Assembly (NCBI GenBank): GCA_963575745.1
Contig: CAUYUJ010010501.1
Location: forward strand, 2,501-28,124
Direction of reading: 5' to 3'
Length of the DNA: 25,624 nt
Source: Prorocentrum cordatum
Lineage: Eukaryota; Sar; Dinophyceae; Prorocentrales; Prorocentraceae
Part shown: positions 7,190 to 16,676 of the stretch, piece after piece
Layout of the letters: the number at the start of each line of letters is the position of its first letter
How positions within the stretch are numbered: position 1 is the first letter of the stretch
Made by a program: the position numbers and the translations under genes
The notes under the pieces: generated by a model
Told to the model about the DNA's origin: nothing
Databases searched by the model: none
The model's input: the letters and a program-made list of their open reading frames with translations, nothing else

Positions 7190-9605
7190 CCAGTGGCAGG
7201 GTCCGCGTGCGTCGACACCACCCAGGACAGCGCTTCGTGGCCCCAAAGGGAACCCAGCCGAAGGCTCCAGTGGCAGGGTCCGCATCCGCCAAAATCGCGC
7301 AGGACAGCGTTTCGTGGCTCCATAAAGGGGGCTCCACCGAATGCTCCAGCGGCAGGGTCCGCACGCGTCAACGCCACCCAGGACAGCGCTTGGTGGCCCC
7401 AGAGGGAGCCACACCGAAGGCTCCAGTGGCAGGGTCCGCATGCGCCAACGCCACCCAGGACAGCGCTTCGTGGCCCCACAGGGAGCTCCACCGAAGGCTC
7501 CAGTGGCAGGGTCCCATGCGCCAGCGCCACCCAGGGCAACGCTCCGTGGCCCCATCGGGAGCTCCATCGCAGCTTCCGCCCAGGACAGCGCTTCGTGGCC
7601 CCAGAGTGAGCCCCACCGGAGGTTCCAGCGGCAGGGTCCGCATGCGTCAACGCCACCCAGACAGCTTTTCGTGGCCCCATTGGGAGCCCCACCGAAGGCC
7701 CCAGTGGCAGGGTCCGCATGCGTCAGCGCCACCCAGGACAGCGCTTCGTGGGACCATAGCGAACCCCACCGAAGGCTCCAGAGGCAGGGTCAGCATGCGT
7801 CAACGCCACCCAGGACAGCTTTGCGTTTCGCGGCCCCACAAGGAGACCCACCGAAGGCTCCAGTGGCAGGGTCCGCATGCGTCAACACCACCCAGGACAG
7901 CGTTCCCTGGCTCCACACGGGGCTCCACGGAAGGCTCCAGTGGCAGGGTCCGCGTGCGTCAGCGCCACCCAGGACAGCGTTTCGTGGCCCCATAGAGAGC
8001 TCCACCGAAGGCTCCAGTGGCAGGGTCCGCATGCCCCATAGAGAGCCCCACCGAAGGCTCCAGTGGCAGGGTCCGCATGCGTCAGCGCCACTGAGGACAG
8101 CGTTTCGTGGCCGCATAGGGAGCTCCACCGAAGGCTCCAGTGGCAGGGTCCGCATGCAGCAGCGCCACCCAGGACAGCGCTTCGTGGCCCCATCGAGAGC
8201 TCCACCGAAGGCTCCAATGGCAGGGTTCGCATGCGTCAACGCCACCCAAGACAGCGCTTCGTGGCCCCATAGGGAGCCCCACCGAAGGCTCCAGTGGCAG
8301 GGTCCGCATGCGTCAGCGCCACAGAGGACAGCGCTTCGTGGCCTCATCGGGAGCTCCACCGAAGGCCCCAGTGGCAGGGTCCGCATGCGTCAACGCCGCC
8401 CAGGACAACGTTTCGTGGCCCCAGGGGGAGCCCCACCGAAGGTTCAAGTGGCAGGGTCCGCATGCGTCAACGCCACCGAGGGCAGCGTTTCGTGGCTCCA
8501 CAGGGAGCTCCGCCAAAGGCCCCAGTGGCAGGGTCCGCATGCGTCGACGCCACCCAGGACAGCGTTTCGTCGCCCCATAAGGGAGCTCAGCCGAAGGCTC
8601 CAGCGGCAGGGTCCGCATGCGTCAACGCCACCCAGGACAGCGCTTTGTGGCCCCATAGGGAGCTCCACGGAAGGCTGCAGTGGTAGGGTCCGCATGCTTA
8701 CAGCGCTTCGTGGCCCCATAGGGAGCCCTCCGAAGGGTTCAGTGGCAGGGTCTGCATGCGGCAGCGCCGCCCAGGACAGCGTTTCGTGGGCCCATAGCGA
8801 ACCCCACCGAAGGCTCCAGTGGCAGGGTCCGCATGCGTTGGCGCCGCCCATGTAGGCACACACCTCACATGCTTCGTGGCCCCACAGGGAGCTCCACCGA
8901 AGGTTCCAGTGGCAGGGTCCGCATGCGTACGGCGCTTCGTGGCCCCATAGGGAGCCTTCCGAAGGGTTCAGTGGCAGGGTCTGCATGCGTCAGCGCCACC
9001 CAGGACAGCGTTTCGTGGGCCCATAGCGAACCCCACCGAAGGCTCCAGTGGCAGGGTCCGCATGCGTTGGCGCCGCCCATGTAGGCACACACCTCACATG
9101 CTTCGTGGCCCCACAGGGAGCTCCACCGAAGGTTCCAGTGGCAGGGTCCGCATGCGTACGGCGCTTCGTGGCCCCATAGGGAGCCTTCCGAAGGGTTCAG
9201 TGGCAGGGTCTGCATGCGTCAGCGCCACCCAGGACAGCGTTTCGTGGGCCCATAGCGAACCCCACCGAAGGCTCCAGTGGCAGGGTCCGCATGCGTTGGC
9301 GCCGCCCATGTAGGCACACACCTCACATGCTTCGTGGCCCCACAGGGAGCTCCACCGAAGGCTCCAGTGGCAGGGACCGCATGCGTCACCGCGACCCATG
9401 ACAGCCTTTCGTGGCCCCATAGGGTTCCACCCAATGCCCCGCTGGCACCGTTCGCATGCGTCTCCGCCACCCAGGGCAACGCTTCGTCGCCCCATAGGGA
9501 GCTCCACCGAAGGCCTCAGTGGCGGTGTCCACATGCGTCCGCGCCACCGATTTCGGCGCACCCCTCGCATGGTTCGTGGCCCCACAGGGGACTCCACCGA
9601 AAACG
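7190..9605 (+). repeat. 77-bp satellite array, about 31 units
   Basis: The unit begins near CCAGTGGCAGGGTCCGCATG and continues through a CAACGCCACCCAGGACAGCG box, a TTCGTGGCCCCA box and a GGAGCTCCACCGAAGG box. Early unit starts are about 7190, 7268, 7346, 7423 and 7500, so the period is 77-78 bp. The unit has no stop codon in most frames, and 77 is not a multiple of 3. Long frames therefore open on both strands (504 codons plus at 7341-8855; about 200 codons minus) and cycle through all three readings. They are by-products of the satellite, not evidence of a protein. The last unit (about 9550-9605) is the most diverged. Confidence 0.97.
8694..9350 (+). repeat. Higher-order repeat of 229 bp inside the 77-bp array
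   Basis: A 229-bp block (three 77-bp units with indels) is repeated nearly three times. It is tagged by a TGTAGGCACACACCTCACATG insertion at about 8850, 9079 and 9308. The stretches 8833-9084 and 9062-9313 encode identical translations, so the last two copies are essentially identical, which indicates a recent duplication. The first copy differs at a few sites (for example GCATGCTTACAGCGC against GCATGCGTACGGCGC). Confidence 0.95.
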
Positions 9606-9639
9606 GTACCCACAATGCGGCGCTCGCAGTTGCATGCGG

Positions 9640-9910
9640 TTGGGTCATTCGCCCAACTGTTTTTATCACAGTGTCTGGGCATTTCCCAAATGATTCCTGT
9701 TGTGCAGCCATGATGTGGAATACATGTGGAAGGCTCTACACGTTGATTCTTAGTGTGTACGGTGCAATGGAAACCATTTTAGCCTTACACATTGGTTCCT
9801 ACTGGGCGGCAGTCAAATGGAATCCCGGTGCGGGGTGCAACAATTTGATTCCCAGCGTGCAGGAACCAATTTCATTGATTAGGTAGAAACTTATAGGTTG
9901 ATTCTTTTGG
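9640..9910 (+). repeat. Dispersed repeat 'R' on the far side of the 77-bp array
   Basis: AATGATTCCTGTTGTGCAGCC (about 9689), TTGATTCTTAGTGTGTACGGTGCAA (about 9746) and TTACACATTGGTTCCTACTGGGCGGC (about 9786) match, in the same order and orientation, the three R copies at 7059-7189. The two flanks are therefore homologous direct repeats around the array. Confidence 0.88.
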
Positions 9911-10837
9911 AAGCGAAGCACTTGAGCACAATCAGTATGGCAATGCCAAGAAATCTCAGGTTTTGCTTGCCCCCCTTTATGTCTGTGTATACATCATATA
10001 TAACACGTAGAAACACGTGTGCTCATGCAAAAAGCGCTGTTGCCCCCCCAGATTGTAGTTTGTTGTAGTTTTCTTGTTGTTGTTGCTGTTGTTGTTGTTG
10101 TTGAACATTATTAATTCTAAAGAATAATTATTGTTGGGCCCCCTGGTGCACGCCCCCCCCCCCGCGCCTAGGCCGCAGCCACATTTTCATAATTTTCGTG
10201 AGGAAGTCTCAGGTAAAACGATGTCATCCAGATCCGGTTGTTTTGTTGACGCCCGCTTTCCCTGTCAAAAAACACTATGAAATGACATGTCTTGTTCTAA
10301 CATTACCAAACTTCAAGAATCCTTTGCAAAAAATGACACGAAGTGCACACTCGCGCGCGCAAGATGAAATCCTTCCAAAACCTTAGTTTTCGTAGCGATT
10401 TTAACATAAAAACATGAAAAACCCAATGGTTTTCAAAAAAAACAGTTTCAAACAATCATCTTGCGCGCTCTTGCGGATTTCTGAGGAAACCCAATATTTT
10501 TTCAACATTTCTGTCAAACGGGCTCTTGCGAGCAACTTTTTCACGTGCTTCGAACTTCTGCAACAACGGTTGCGCGCATGCCAGGGCCATCATCCCTGTC
10601 AAATAATACCATATTGGACACATTCGTTTTTTCTTCGCGCGCGCACGCCGTCGTCGTCGGCCGCGGGGCCCTGAATAGTAGCCACGGTCGTCCGCATGCC
10701 ACGAAGTGAAGTGTCCGAACGTCATAGGGCGGGAAGCTGGGTGTGGGTGGTGGCGAAGAGTCGTTTGGAAATTTGGTAGAGCTTGAACCGGCCCCCCCAC
10801 AAAGTGGGGGTATTGCCCGCCTCCTATGAAAACCCTG
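9911..10837. other. AT-richer low-copy DNA with TTG tract, poly-C and inverted repeat
   Basis: A (TTG)n tract lies at about 10066-10103 and a poly-C run at about 10150-10161. A perfect 13-bp inverted repeat GCGCGCAAGATGA is at 10355-10367 and 10456-10468, around an A-rich loop. Several alternating CG runs occur (10351-10360, 10635-10645). Short frames of 62-114 codons show no family motif. Confidence 0.6.
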
Positions 10838-11900
10838 GCACTGGTGAGAACGGAGTGTCCCCAGTCTTAAATGATTGTTGTTGTTGTTGTTGTTGTTTTC
10901 GTCGGCCAGCCCCCCCCCGCTCGCCCCGAGCCAGGCGCAAACGGATTCCATTTGAACGCCGCACGTTAGGAATCAATGTGTGAATATGTACATTTAGATG
11001 TCAGTTCTCTCCTACGCACTAGGAATCAATCTGCAGTACCCCACAAAAAAGGTTTCCACTTGATGGCCGCACAGCTGACATCAATTTGTAAGTCAGTACC
11101 AACGCATGTCAAGTGTATCGTAGCCCTTCAAAAGGGCTCTACTTGATGGCCGAACACTAGGAATCAATGTGTAAGTGCCTAAACTGTGAGAACAATGGTT
11201 GACACGGTTTTCAATTTTGTGTGTGTACCCTTTTGGTTTTAAAGTAAACGATACATTTCTACATAAGAGCACAGCGTCGTTGGTCCACCATCTTGTGTTT
11301 CTCGTAGTTTGTTTTCCCTCGTTTTCGTCGGCAAGCTCCCGCCGCCCCCCCCCCCCGAGCCAGGCGCAAAAGGATTCCATCACCTAAGGCCGCACAGTAA
11401 GAATCAATAATGTGTAAGTACGCACCAACGGATTTCAATATGAATCAATTTGCAGTACCCCACAGTAAGTGGTTCCGTTTGATGGCCACACAGTTGGAAT
11501 CAACGTGTAAGTCTGTACCGAAGGATGTCGATTGCATCGTACACCGTACGACTCAATGAGTCAAGCCCTTCAAAGGGATTCTGTGTGATGGCCGCACATT
11601 AGGAACCAATGTGTACATGCCTAGTCACTGTGAGAACAGAGTTTTCCTTGGTTTCAAGATTTTTTGGGGTGCATGTAGAAACCAATGTGCACATAACACC
11701 ACAGAGTTTTTTTGATCACCCATATGTTGCTGTGTTCATGTTGTTTGTTTTGTTCGTCGGCCAGCTCCCCCCGCTCCCCCTGAGTCAGGCGGAAACGGGA
11801 TTTCAATTGTCAAGGCTGCACATCAGTAATCAGTTTGTAATTCCGCACAAGGAGATGTCCATATTATACGACACACCAAGTATCAACTCATAAAAGTTCG
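10838..11900 (-). repeat. Repeat 'R' as a ~430-bp tandem array, inverted to the other copies
   Basis: A box reading TTCGTCGGCCAGC, poly-C, GAGCCAGGCGCAAACGGATTCC begins near 10899, 11325 and 11754, giving a period of about 427-429 bp. Each unit carries GATGGCCGCACA...AGGAATCAATGTGTAAGT boxes, which are the reverse complement of the R core at 6500-7189 and 9640-9910. Units also share CTGTGAGAACA (about 11184 and 11624). The first unit has a TTG tract (about 10875-10897) upstream of the box. No protein-coding potential is seen. Confidence 0.88.
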
Positions 11901-12519
11901 CATGCTGTGGTATCAAAAAACGAGGAAAGGTAGAACACAGGAGCGGCCCTCATCACACACATACATCTATAGCTGTTTAGGTGTATGCACATGCCCGCGT
12001 ACATACATATGTACACGCACGCATTTGTGCACGCATACATACATGTATACACAGGTGTATGTATATTGCATGCCAGAGAGTCGCCGTTCAATCCAGATGC
12101 ATGAGGAGGTTCTTCTAGTCTGGAAGCAACCCGTCCTTCATTTTTGTAGCAGCCAGAATTTTGATACGAATGCTTCTGGCGCGAAAGACAAACGCAGATT
12201 TTGGAAAAGACTGGCCCGTCGTCCCTGTCACGATTTGTAGCGTTTGAAGTGGATATGCGTGTCGTTCAGGCGACCAGGTCAAATTGAACATGTGCCGCGT
12301 GCCGTCCTTGAATATGTGGGATCTGTTTTATGTCTCGTTTGTGCGGCGCGATGGCGGTTACCATTTTGTCAGACAGCCCGCCTTCCCTTCGTGTAGTGTT
12401 TCTGCAACGGATGTCCGCGGCGCTAAGGTAATATCCCCACGTTGAAAATCCAGTGTTCCATCTGTGCGGTGTCACAGCAGGACCTCCGCACTGAAGCGGT
12501 CCAGTGCTTCATCTGCGCA
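11901..12519. other. Low-copy DNA with a CATA/CACA tract
   Basis: A CATACATA/CACG tract lies at about 11955-12070. The rest (12071-12519) has no recognised motif. Short frames on both strands do not resemble known families. Confidence 0.6.
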
Positions 12520-12757
12520 CGAGTGGGGAGGAGGAGGAGGAGGAGGAGGAGGGAGGAGGACCGGGGAATAATAGGAGAAGGAGGAGGAGGAGGAGGAGGG
12601 AGAAGGAGAGAGGAGGAGGAGGAGGAGGAGGAGGAGGAGGGAGGAGGAGGAGGAGGAGGAGGAGGACGAGGAGGAGGAGGAGGAGGAGGAGGAGGAGGAG
12701 GAGGAGGAGGAGGATGGGAGGAGGGAGGAGGGAGGAGGGAGGAGGATTTTTTGTGCT
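12520..12757. repeat. (GGA)n purine tract
   Basis: The tract is dominated by GGA triplets with GGGA phase slips, ending in (GGGAGGA)n and then GGATTTTTTGTGC. It abuts the 3' end of the minus-strand retroelement fragment. On that element's sense strand it reads (TCC)n. Confidence 0.97.
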
Positions 12758-13603
12758 CCTCCATGGGACGCCGATCATGCCAGCTACGGGGGTGCACTAC
12801 GCACTGGACTCACTCCCATGAGTGAGGAAACCAAGATCCTGGAGAGCCCAGCTCTCGAGGACGACCTCCTTCCTTCCCGTTCTGGGGTGGAGGCCCCGGT
12901 CGAAACGGCTCCGCCGTTCCTTGCCCATTTTGTCCAGGACAAAACCAGGCCGTCTGGCAGGGCACGTCTTGGCCAAGCCGACGGGATGCTGCTGCGCATA
13001 CTGTGCGCATTGGACACAGTACAGCATAAAGTCACCCTGATCGGGTGGGCGGCCCCTGGGGCCAATCACCACCCCCCACAAAACATGTGAGCCCGCGAAT
13101 TCACGCAGGCTCCTCCAGCTCTTGGGCGCCTCGCGCCCACATTCTGAGGCCATGCCAGCCTTCCAGCTCCGAAAGCCGTGCAAGCACTGAACGCACCGCC
13201 AGCGGCCATCGGCCACCTCGTGCAGCTCGTGCTGCAGAAAACACGGCCTCACGGCCATCGGTGGCCGAACGCGCGGGGGCAGGTGAGCCCACTCCGCCTT
13301 GGGAGCAGGCCCACACGCCAGCACCCGCCCCAGATTCACCAGTCCACGCCGCGCCTCTGCGCAGGCGTCTTCCAGGGTGGCCTCGTCTTGGGCCCGCCTG
13401 GGCCAAAGGTTGAGCTTCCTTGGCCGCTTCGTCGGCCCACGAGTTGAGGACGATCCGCCACTCACCCTCAGTCTGAGGGGCGGCCGGCACGTCCTGGTGA
13501 GACTTTACCTTCACCCCCGCACTGTACGCGAGGTCGCCGCGTCGAACGCGGCGCCAGTGCCCAGCATCACGCCAAGCTGGGCTAGAGGTGCACGCGCACC
13601 CGC
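12758..13603 (-). mobile_element. 5'-truncated non-LTR retroelement fragment (3' end)
   Basis: Read on the minus strand, this holds the end of an RNase H domain followed by a Cys-rich C-terminal tail. The downstream sequence ends in a short A run (AAAAAA) directly before a (TCC)n tract. The upstream side is cut off at another (TCC)n tract (13604-13715 on the plus strand as GGA). RT and endonuclease are absent. The layout parallels the end of the larger element at 15814-21872, but the RNase H motif differs (KVKSHQ here, WTASH there), so it belongs to a different family. Confidence 0.8.
12797..13600 (-). pseudogene. RNase H C-terminal end plus Cys motifs, frameshifted
   Basis: In one frame the minus strand reads a Trp-Arg-Arg-rich segment, then KVKSHQD (about 13514-13494) and NSWADEAAKEA (about 13455-13423). 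These are typical of the last His and last Asp segments of an RNase H fold. Near 13400 the reading shifts one frame and continues as RRAQDEATLEDACAEARRG, then W-R-C-V-Q-C, a Cys near AGMASECG, an L-Y-C-V-Q-C pair and a final Cys, to a stop at 12797. The first half of RNase H (first Asp and Glu) is missing. The frame stays open upstream into the microsatellite, so truncation is at the DNA level. It cannot encode an active enzyme. Confidence 0.8.
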
Positions 13604-13716
13604 GCAGGAGGAGAACGAGGAGGGAGGAGGAGGACGGGGAAGAAAAGGAGGAGGACGAGGAGGGAGGAGGAGGAGAGGGGGAGGGAGGAGGAGGGAGGAA
13701 GGGAGGAAGGGGACGG
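13604..13716. repeat. (GGA)n purine tract
   Basis: GGA/GGGA triplets with ACGAGG and AAGG interruptions. It marks the truncated 5' side of the minus-strand retroelement fragment. The following 13717-13845 is low-copy GC-rich DNA whose plus frame is acidic (Asp/Glu-rich). It is too short to call. Confidence 0.95.
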
Positions 13717-13845
13717 GGGGCCCATCCACCCCGCGGATCCCGCCTGGCGAGGTGGGGGCCGGCCAGCTGCCGCCGGGCGGGCCGGCGTGGACGACGAAGA
13801 CAAGCTCTTCGAGGAGGACGAAGAGGATCCAGCGGCCCGCCGCCC

Positions 13846-14060
13846 TCTCCTCCTCCTCCTCCTCCTCCTCCTCCTTCTCCTCCTCCTCCTCCTCCTCCTC
13901 CTCCTCCTCCTCCTCTTCGCCTCCTCGTGCTATCCTCCTCCCCCCCTTCCTCCTCTCTCCTCCTCCTCCTCCTCCTCCTCCTCCTCCTCCTTCCTCCGCC
14001 TCCTCCTCCTCCTCCTCTTCCTCCTCTCTGCTGCTCCCTCCTCCCCCTTCCTCCTCCGTA
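13846..14060. repeat. (TCC)n pyrimidine tract
   Basis: TCC triplets with TTC and CCCC interruptions. It lies about 130 bp from, and inverted to, the GGA tract at 13604-13716. Confidence 0.96.
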
Positions 14061-14080
14061 CTAGCCTCGAACGTATCCCC

Positions 14081-14165
14081 ATCCCTAAGATTGACACGCC
14101 AAAAGGCGATGACAATCTTAGGGATTCGCCCTCAAAAAACAAGGGAATCCCTAAGATTGGCATCG
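14081..14165. repeat. Foldback with three CAATCTTAGGGAT arms
   Basis: ATCCCTAAGATTG occurs at 14081-14093 and 14147-14159, and its complement CAATCTTAGGGAT at 14113-14125. The middle copy can pair with either neighbour. The stronger stem is 14107-14126 with 14146-14165 (19 of 20 positions), extended by GCCCT/AAGGG around a loop of CAAAAAAC. The alternative stem closes on CACGCC-AAAA-GGCG. It lies between two (TCC)n tracts. Confidence 0.85.
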
Positions 14166-14216
14166 TGATGAGGAGATGCCCAGCATAGGGATAGGGATAT
14201 GTTCCAGGCTGGTAAC

Positions 14217-14665
14217 CTCCTCGCCTCCTCCTCCTCCTCCTCCTCCTCCTCCTCCCTCCCCCTCCTCCTCCCCTCCTCCTCCCTCCTCCTCCTCCTCCTC
14301 CTCCTCCTCCTTCTCTTTCCTCCTTCTGCCTCCTCCTCCTCCTTCTCCTCCTTCCTCCTCCTCCTCCTCCTCCTCATCTCTCCTTCCTCCTCGTCATCCT
14401 CCTTGTGCTCCTCGCCCCTCCTCCTTCGGCCCTCCCGCACCTTCGGGCTCCTCTCGGCAGGCGTCGGCTGACCAGCGCGCCGATTCTGGCCCGGCCCATC
14501 CCGGGCCCAGGATCGGCCCGGACAGGATCGGTGAGGTGGACAGCTGACGTCCCGCGGTCTCCCCACCTTCCTCCTTCCTTCTCCGTCCTTCCTTCCTTCC
14601 TTCTCCTCCTCCTCCTCCTCCTCCTCCTCACGTATCCTCCTCCTCCTCCTGCGCCGAATCTCTTC
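14217..14665. repeat. (TCC)n tracts with a GC-rich island
   Basis: TCC triplets run at about 14217-14430 and again at about 14570-14655, the second starting with TTCC tetranucleotides. The island between (14431-14569) is GC-rich low-copy DNA with an imperfect stem CTGGCCCGG/CCGGGCCCAG near 14487-14512. Confidence 0.93.
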
Positions 14666-15059
14666 CCCATAATCTACACATTATCAGAACTACCCTCCTC
14701 TCTCACCTGACCCCGTCTGGAAGGTGGCCGATCTTTTTTTGCATATTCTTGTGCACTCGGAGTTGGGCAAAGATGTTTTTTTTTTTGTTCCTCGGTTGCT
14801 CTCGGCGTCTCAAAATGATGCTCCCGCTGCAGCGTGGGCCTCATTTTTGGATCGGCGCTTTGCTTCCGTCGTTCAGAATGGCGCTCTCGCCCTAGCATGG
14901 GTCACATTTCTGGATTAGATTTCTTTTTCATCGTTGTCGCCCCAGTCATTTTCCCTCCTCCGCCTTCCCCTGGTCCTCCTGTTCCTCCCGTTCCTCCTAC
15001 GTTGTGGTCATTGATGCTGCGTGTCGTCCCCGTCCTTGCCCTTCCACATTTTCCTCCTA
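14666..15059. other. Low-copy DNA with a ~66-bp imperfect dimer
   Basis: The block CTCAAAATGATGCTCCCGCTGCAGCGTGGGCCTCATTTTTGGAT at about 14810-14852 is repeated, diverged, at about 14874-14918 (TTCAGAATGGCGCTCTCGCCCTAGCATGGGTCACATTTCTGGAT). A T-run of about 12 lies at 14777-14788. Short frames have no recognised motif. Confidence 0.6.
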
Positions 15060-15380
15060 TCCTTCCGACTCCTGCAGTCGTCTCTCCGACTTGCTCCTAC
15101 CCCCACGACTCCAGTTCCCGTATCTTCTGACTCCTGCGCCCAATTATTCCTTCTCTTGGATCGTCTCTCCGACCCCGGCTCCTACCTTCCTCGATTCCGG
15201 TTCTCTTATCATCCGAGCCCTGCGCTTCTATGTCCGACTTCTGTGATCGCCTCTCCGACTTTGGCCCCCGTCCCCACGGCTCTGGTTCTTCTTTCCTCTG
15301 GCTTGTGCGCCTTCTTGCTCCGACTCCTGCGATCGTCCCTCCGACCCAGGCTCCTATACCCCTACGACTCCGATGTTGTG
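15060..15380. repeat. ~85-bp minisatellite, four diverged units
   Basis: The box TCGTCTCTCCGAC recurs at 15078, 15161, 15247 (TCGCCTCTCC) and 15333 (TCGTCCCTCC), intervals 83-86 bp. CCGACTCCTGCG precedes it and GGCTCCTAC with a GGTTCT box follows. Open frames across it are stop-poor repeat translations. Confidence 0.85.
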
Positions 15381-15460
15381 TAAACACTACGACACCGGCG
15401 CCAAAAATTCGGAACACCGGTGGCCGATGACTGCCACATGCAACGGCAACGACTCCGCTT

Positions 15461-15757
15461 CCCTCCTCCTCCTCCTCCTCCTCCTACTCCTCCTCCTCCT
15501 CCCTCCTTCCTCCCTCCTCCTCCTTCTCCTCCTTCTCCTCCTCTCTCCTCCTCATCCCCCCTCCTCCTCCTCCTCCTCCTCCTCCTCCTCCTCCTCCTCC
15601 TCCTCCTCCCTCCCCTCCTCCTCCCTCCCCCCCTCCTCCTCCTCCTCCTCCTCCTCCTCCTCCTCCTCCCCCTCCTCCTCCTCCTCCTCCTCCTCCCCCC
15701 TCCTCCTCCTCCTCCTCCTCCGCCTCCTCCTCCTCCTCCTCCTCCTCCTCCTCCTCC
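15461..15757. repeat. (TCC)n pyrimidine tract at the 5' flank of the retroelement
   Basis: About 300 bp of TCC triplets with a few CCC and TTC phase slips. Only about 56 bp separate its end from the first ATG of the retroelement (15814). Confidence 0.97.
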
Positions 15758-15813
15758 GCTGCGTGAGCCGCCCCAGGCGACGCAGCAGTACTTCCGAGCG
15801 AGACGGCGGCACC

Positions 15814-16642
15814 ATGCCCATGCGCCAGACGTACACGGTGTGTGGTGGGTGCTCAGGATGGGTTTTTGACTGGAAGCTCCAGCGCTCGGGAGGGTGGTGC
15901 AACAAGTGCGAAGCCTAAATCAGCGGATGGGGCGGGAAGGCGGACCCTGGCGGTGGCAGCCAGCGCAGTGTCGGCAAGCCACCGTGGGCCAAGCAGAGTC
16001 CCATCACCTCCCCAGCGGATGAGTTGCAGCACATCGTCGACAAGTTCCAGCTGGGAAAGGGCGCCTACGCCACAGCCAAGGTCGACATTGGCCCGCTGCA
16101 GGCGCTCCAGGCCCAACTCACAGCCAAGGCGCCGAAGCCAGCGGAGATCCCCAAGGCTCAGGCACTCAGGCAGGCCATCAACAACATGGATCAGAAGAAG
16201 GCGGCCTTGGCGAAGGCGGCCAGCCATCTCATGGACGCACAGCGCTGGCTGGGGGACGCGCAGGACAGGAGAAGCACAAGAAGGCGCTTGAGGAAGCAGC
16301 CGACGCGGAGGAGCAGCATGAAGCCACCTTGCGGGCGTACTCCAGCGAGACCATCCCGTCGCAGGATGAGGACTATGCGGCGGAATGGAAGGCCCCAGAA
16401 GTGGACCCAAGCTCTTCGCCAACTTGGACGACTACGTTGAGGGTGATAAGAATAAGCTGCTCAAGTTCAAGAAGGACATGGCCTCCCTCGCGCAGCTCCT
16501 TGAGAATGCAAAGAAGCAGCGCACGGAGTTCACAGAGGCGAAGACGCAAGCGGACGCGATTCACGCGTCCCACAAGGCGAAGAAGCGGAAGGCGAACACA
16601 GGCGGCGAGGCTCCTGTAGCTGCCGAACCTCCTCCCGCTGCA

Positions 16643-16676
<34 letters not shown>

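Noticed and set aside
7341-8855. 504-codon open frame as a repeat protein
   Set aside because: It is wholly inside the 77-bp satellite, and equally open frames exist in other frames and on the other strand. The unit length is not a multiple of 3. Nothing indicates translation.
7190-9605. CRISPR-like array
   Set aside because: The repeats are contiguous 77-bp units with no unique spacers, in a eukaryote-like context.
12300-12420. Spliced-leader relic near TTACCATTTTGTCAG
   Set aside because: Only a short match to the dinoflagellate leader's CCATTTTG core, and the GGCTCAAG end is missing.
13299-14168. 289-codon plus-strand frame
   Set aside because: It is antisense to the RNase H fragment and then runs through GGA and TCC tracts.
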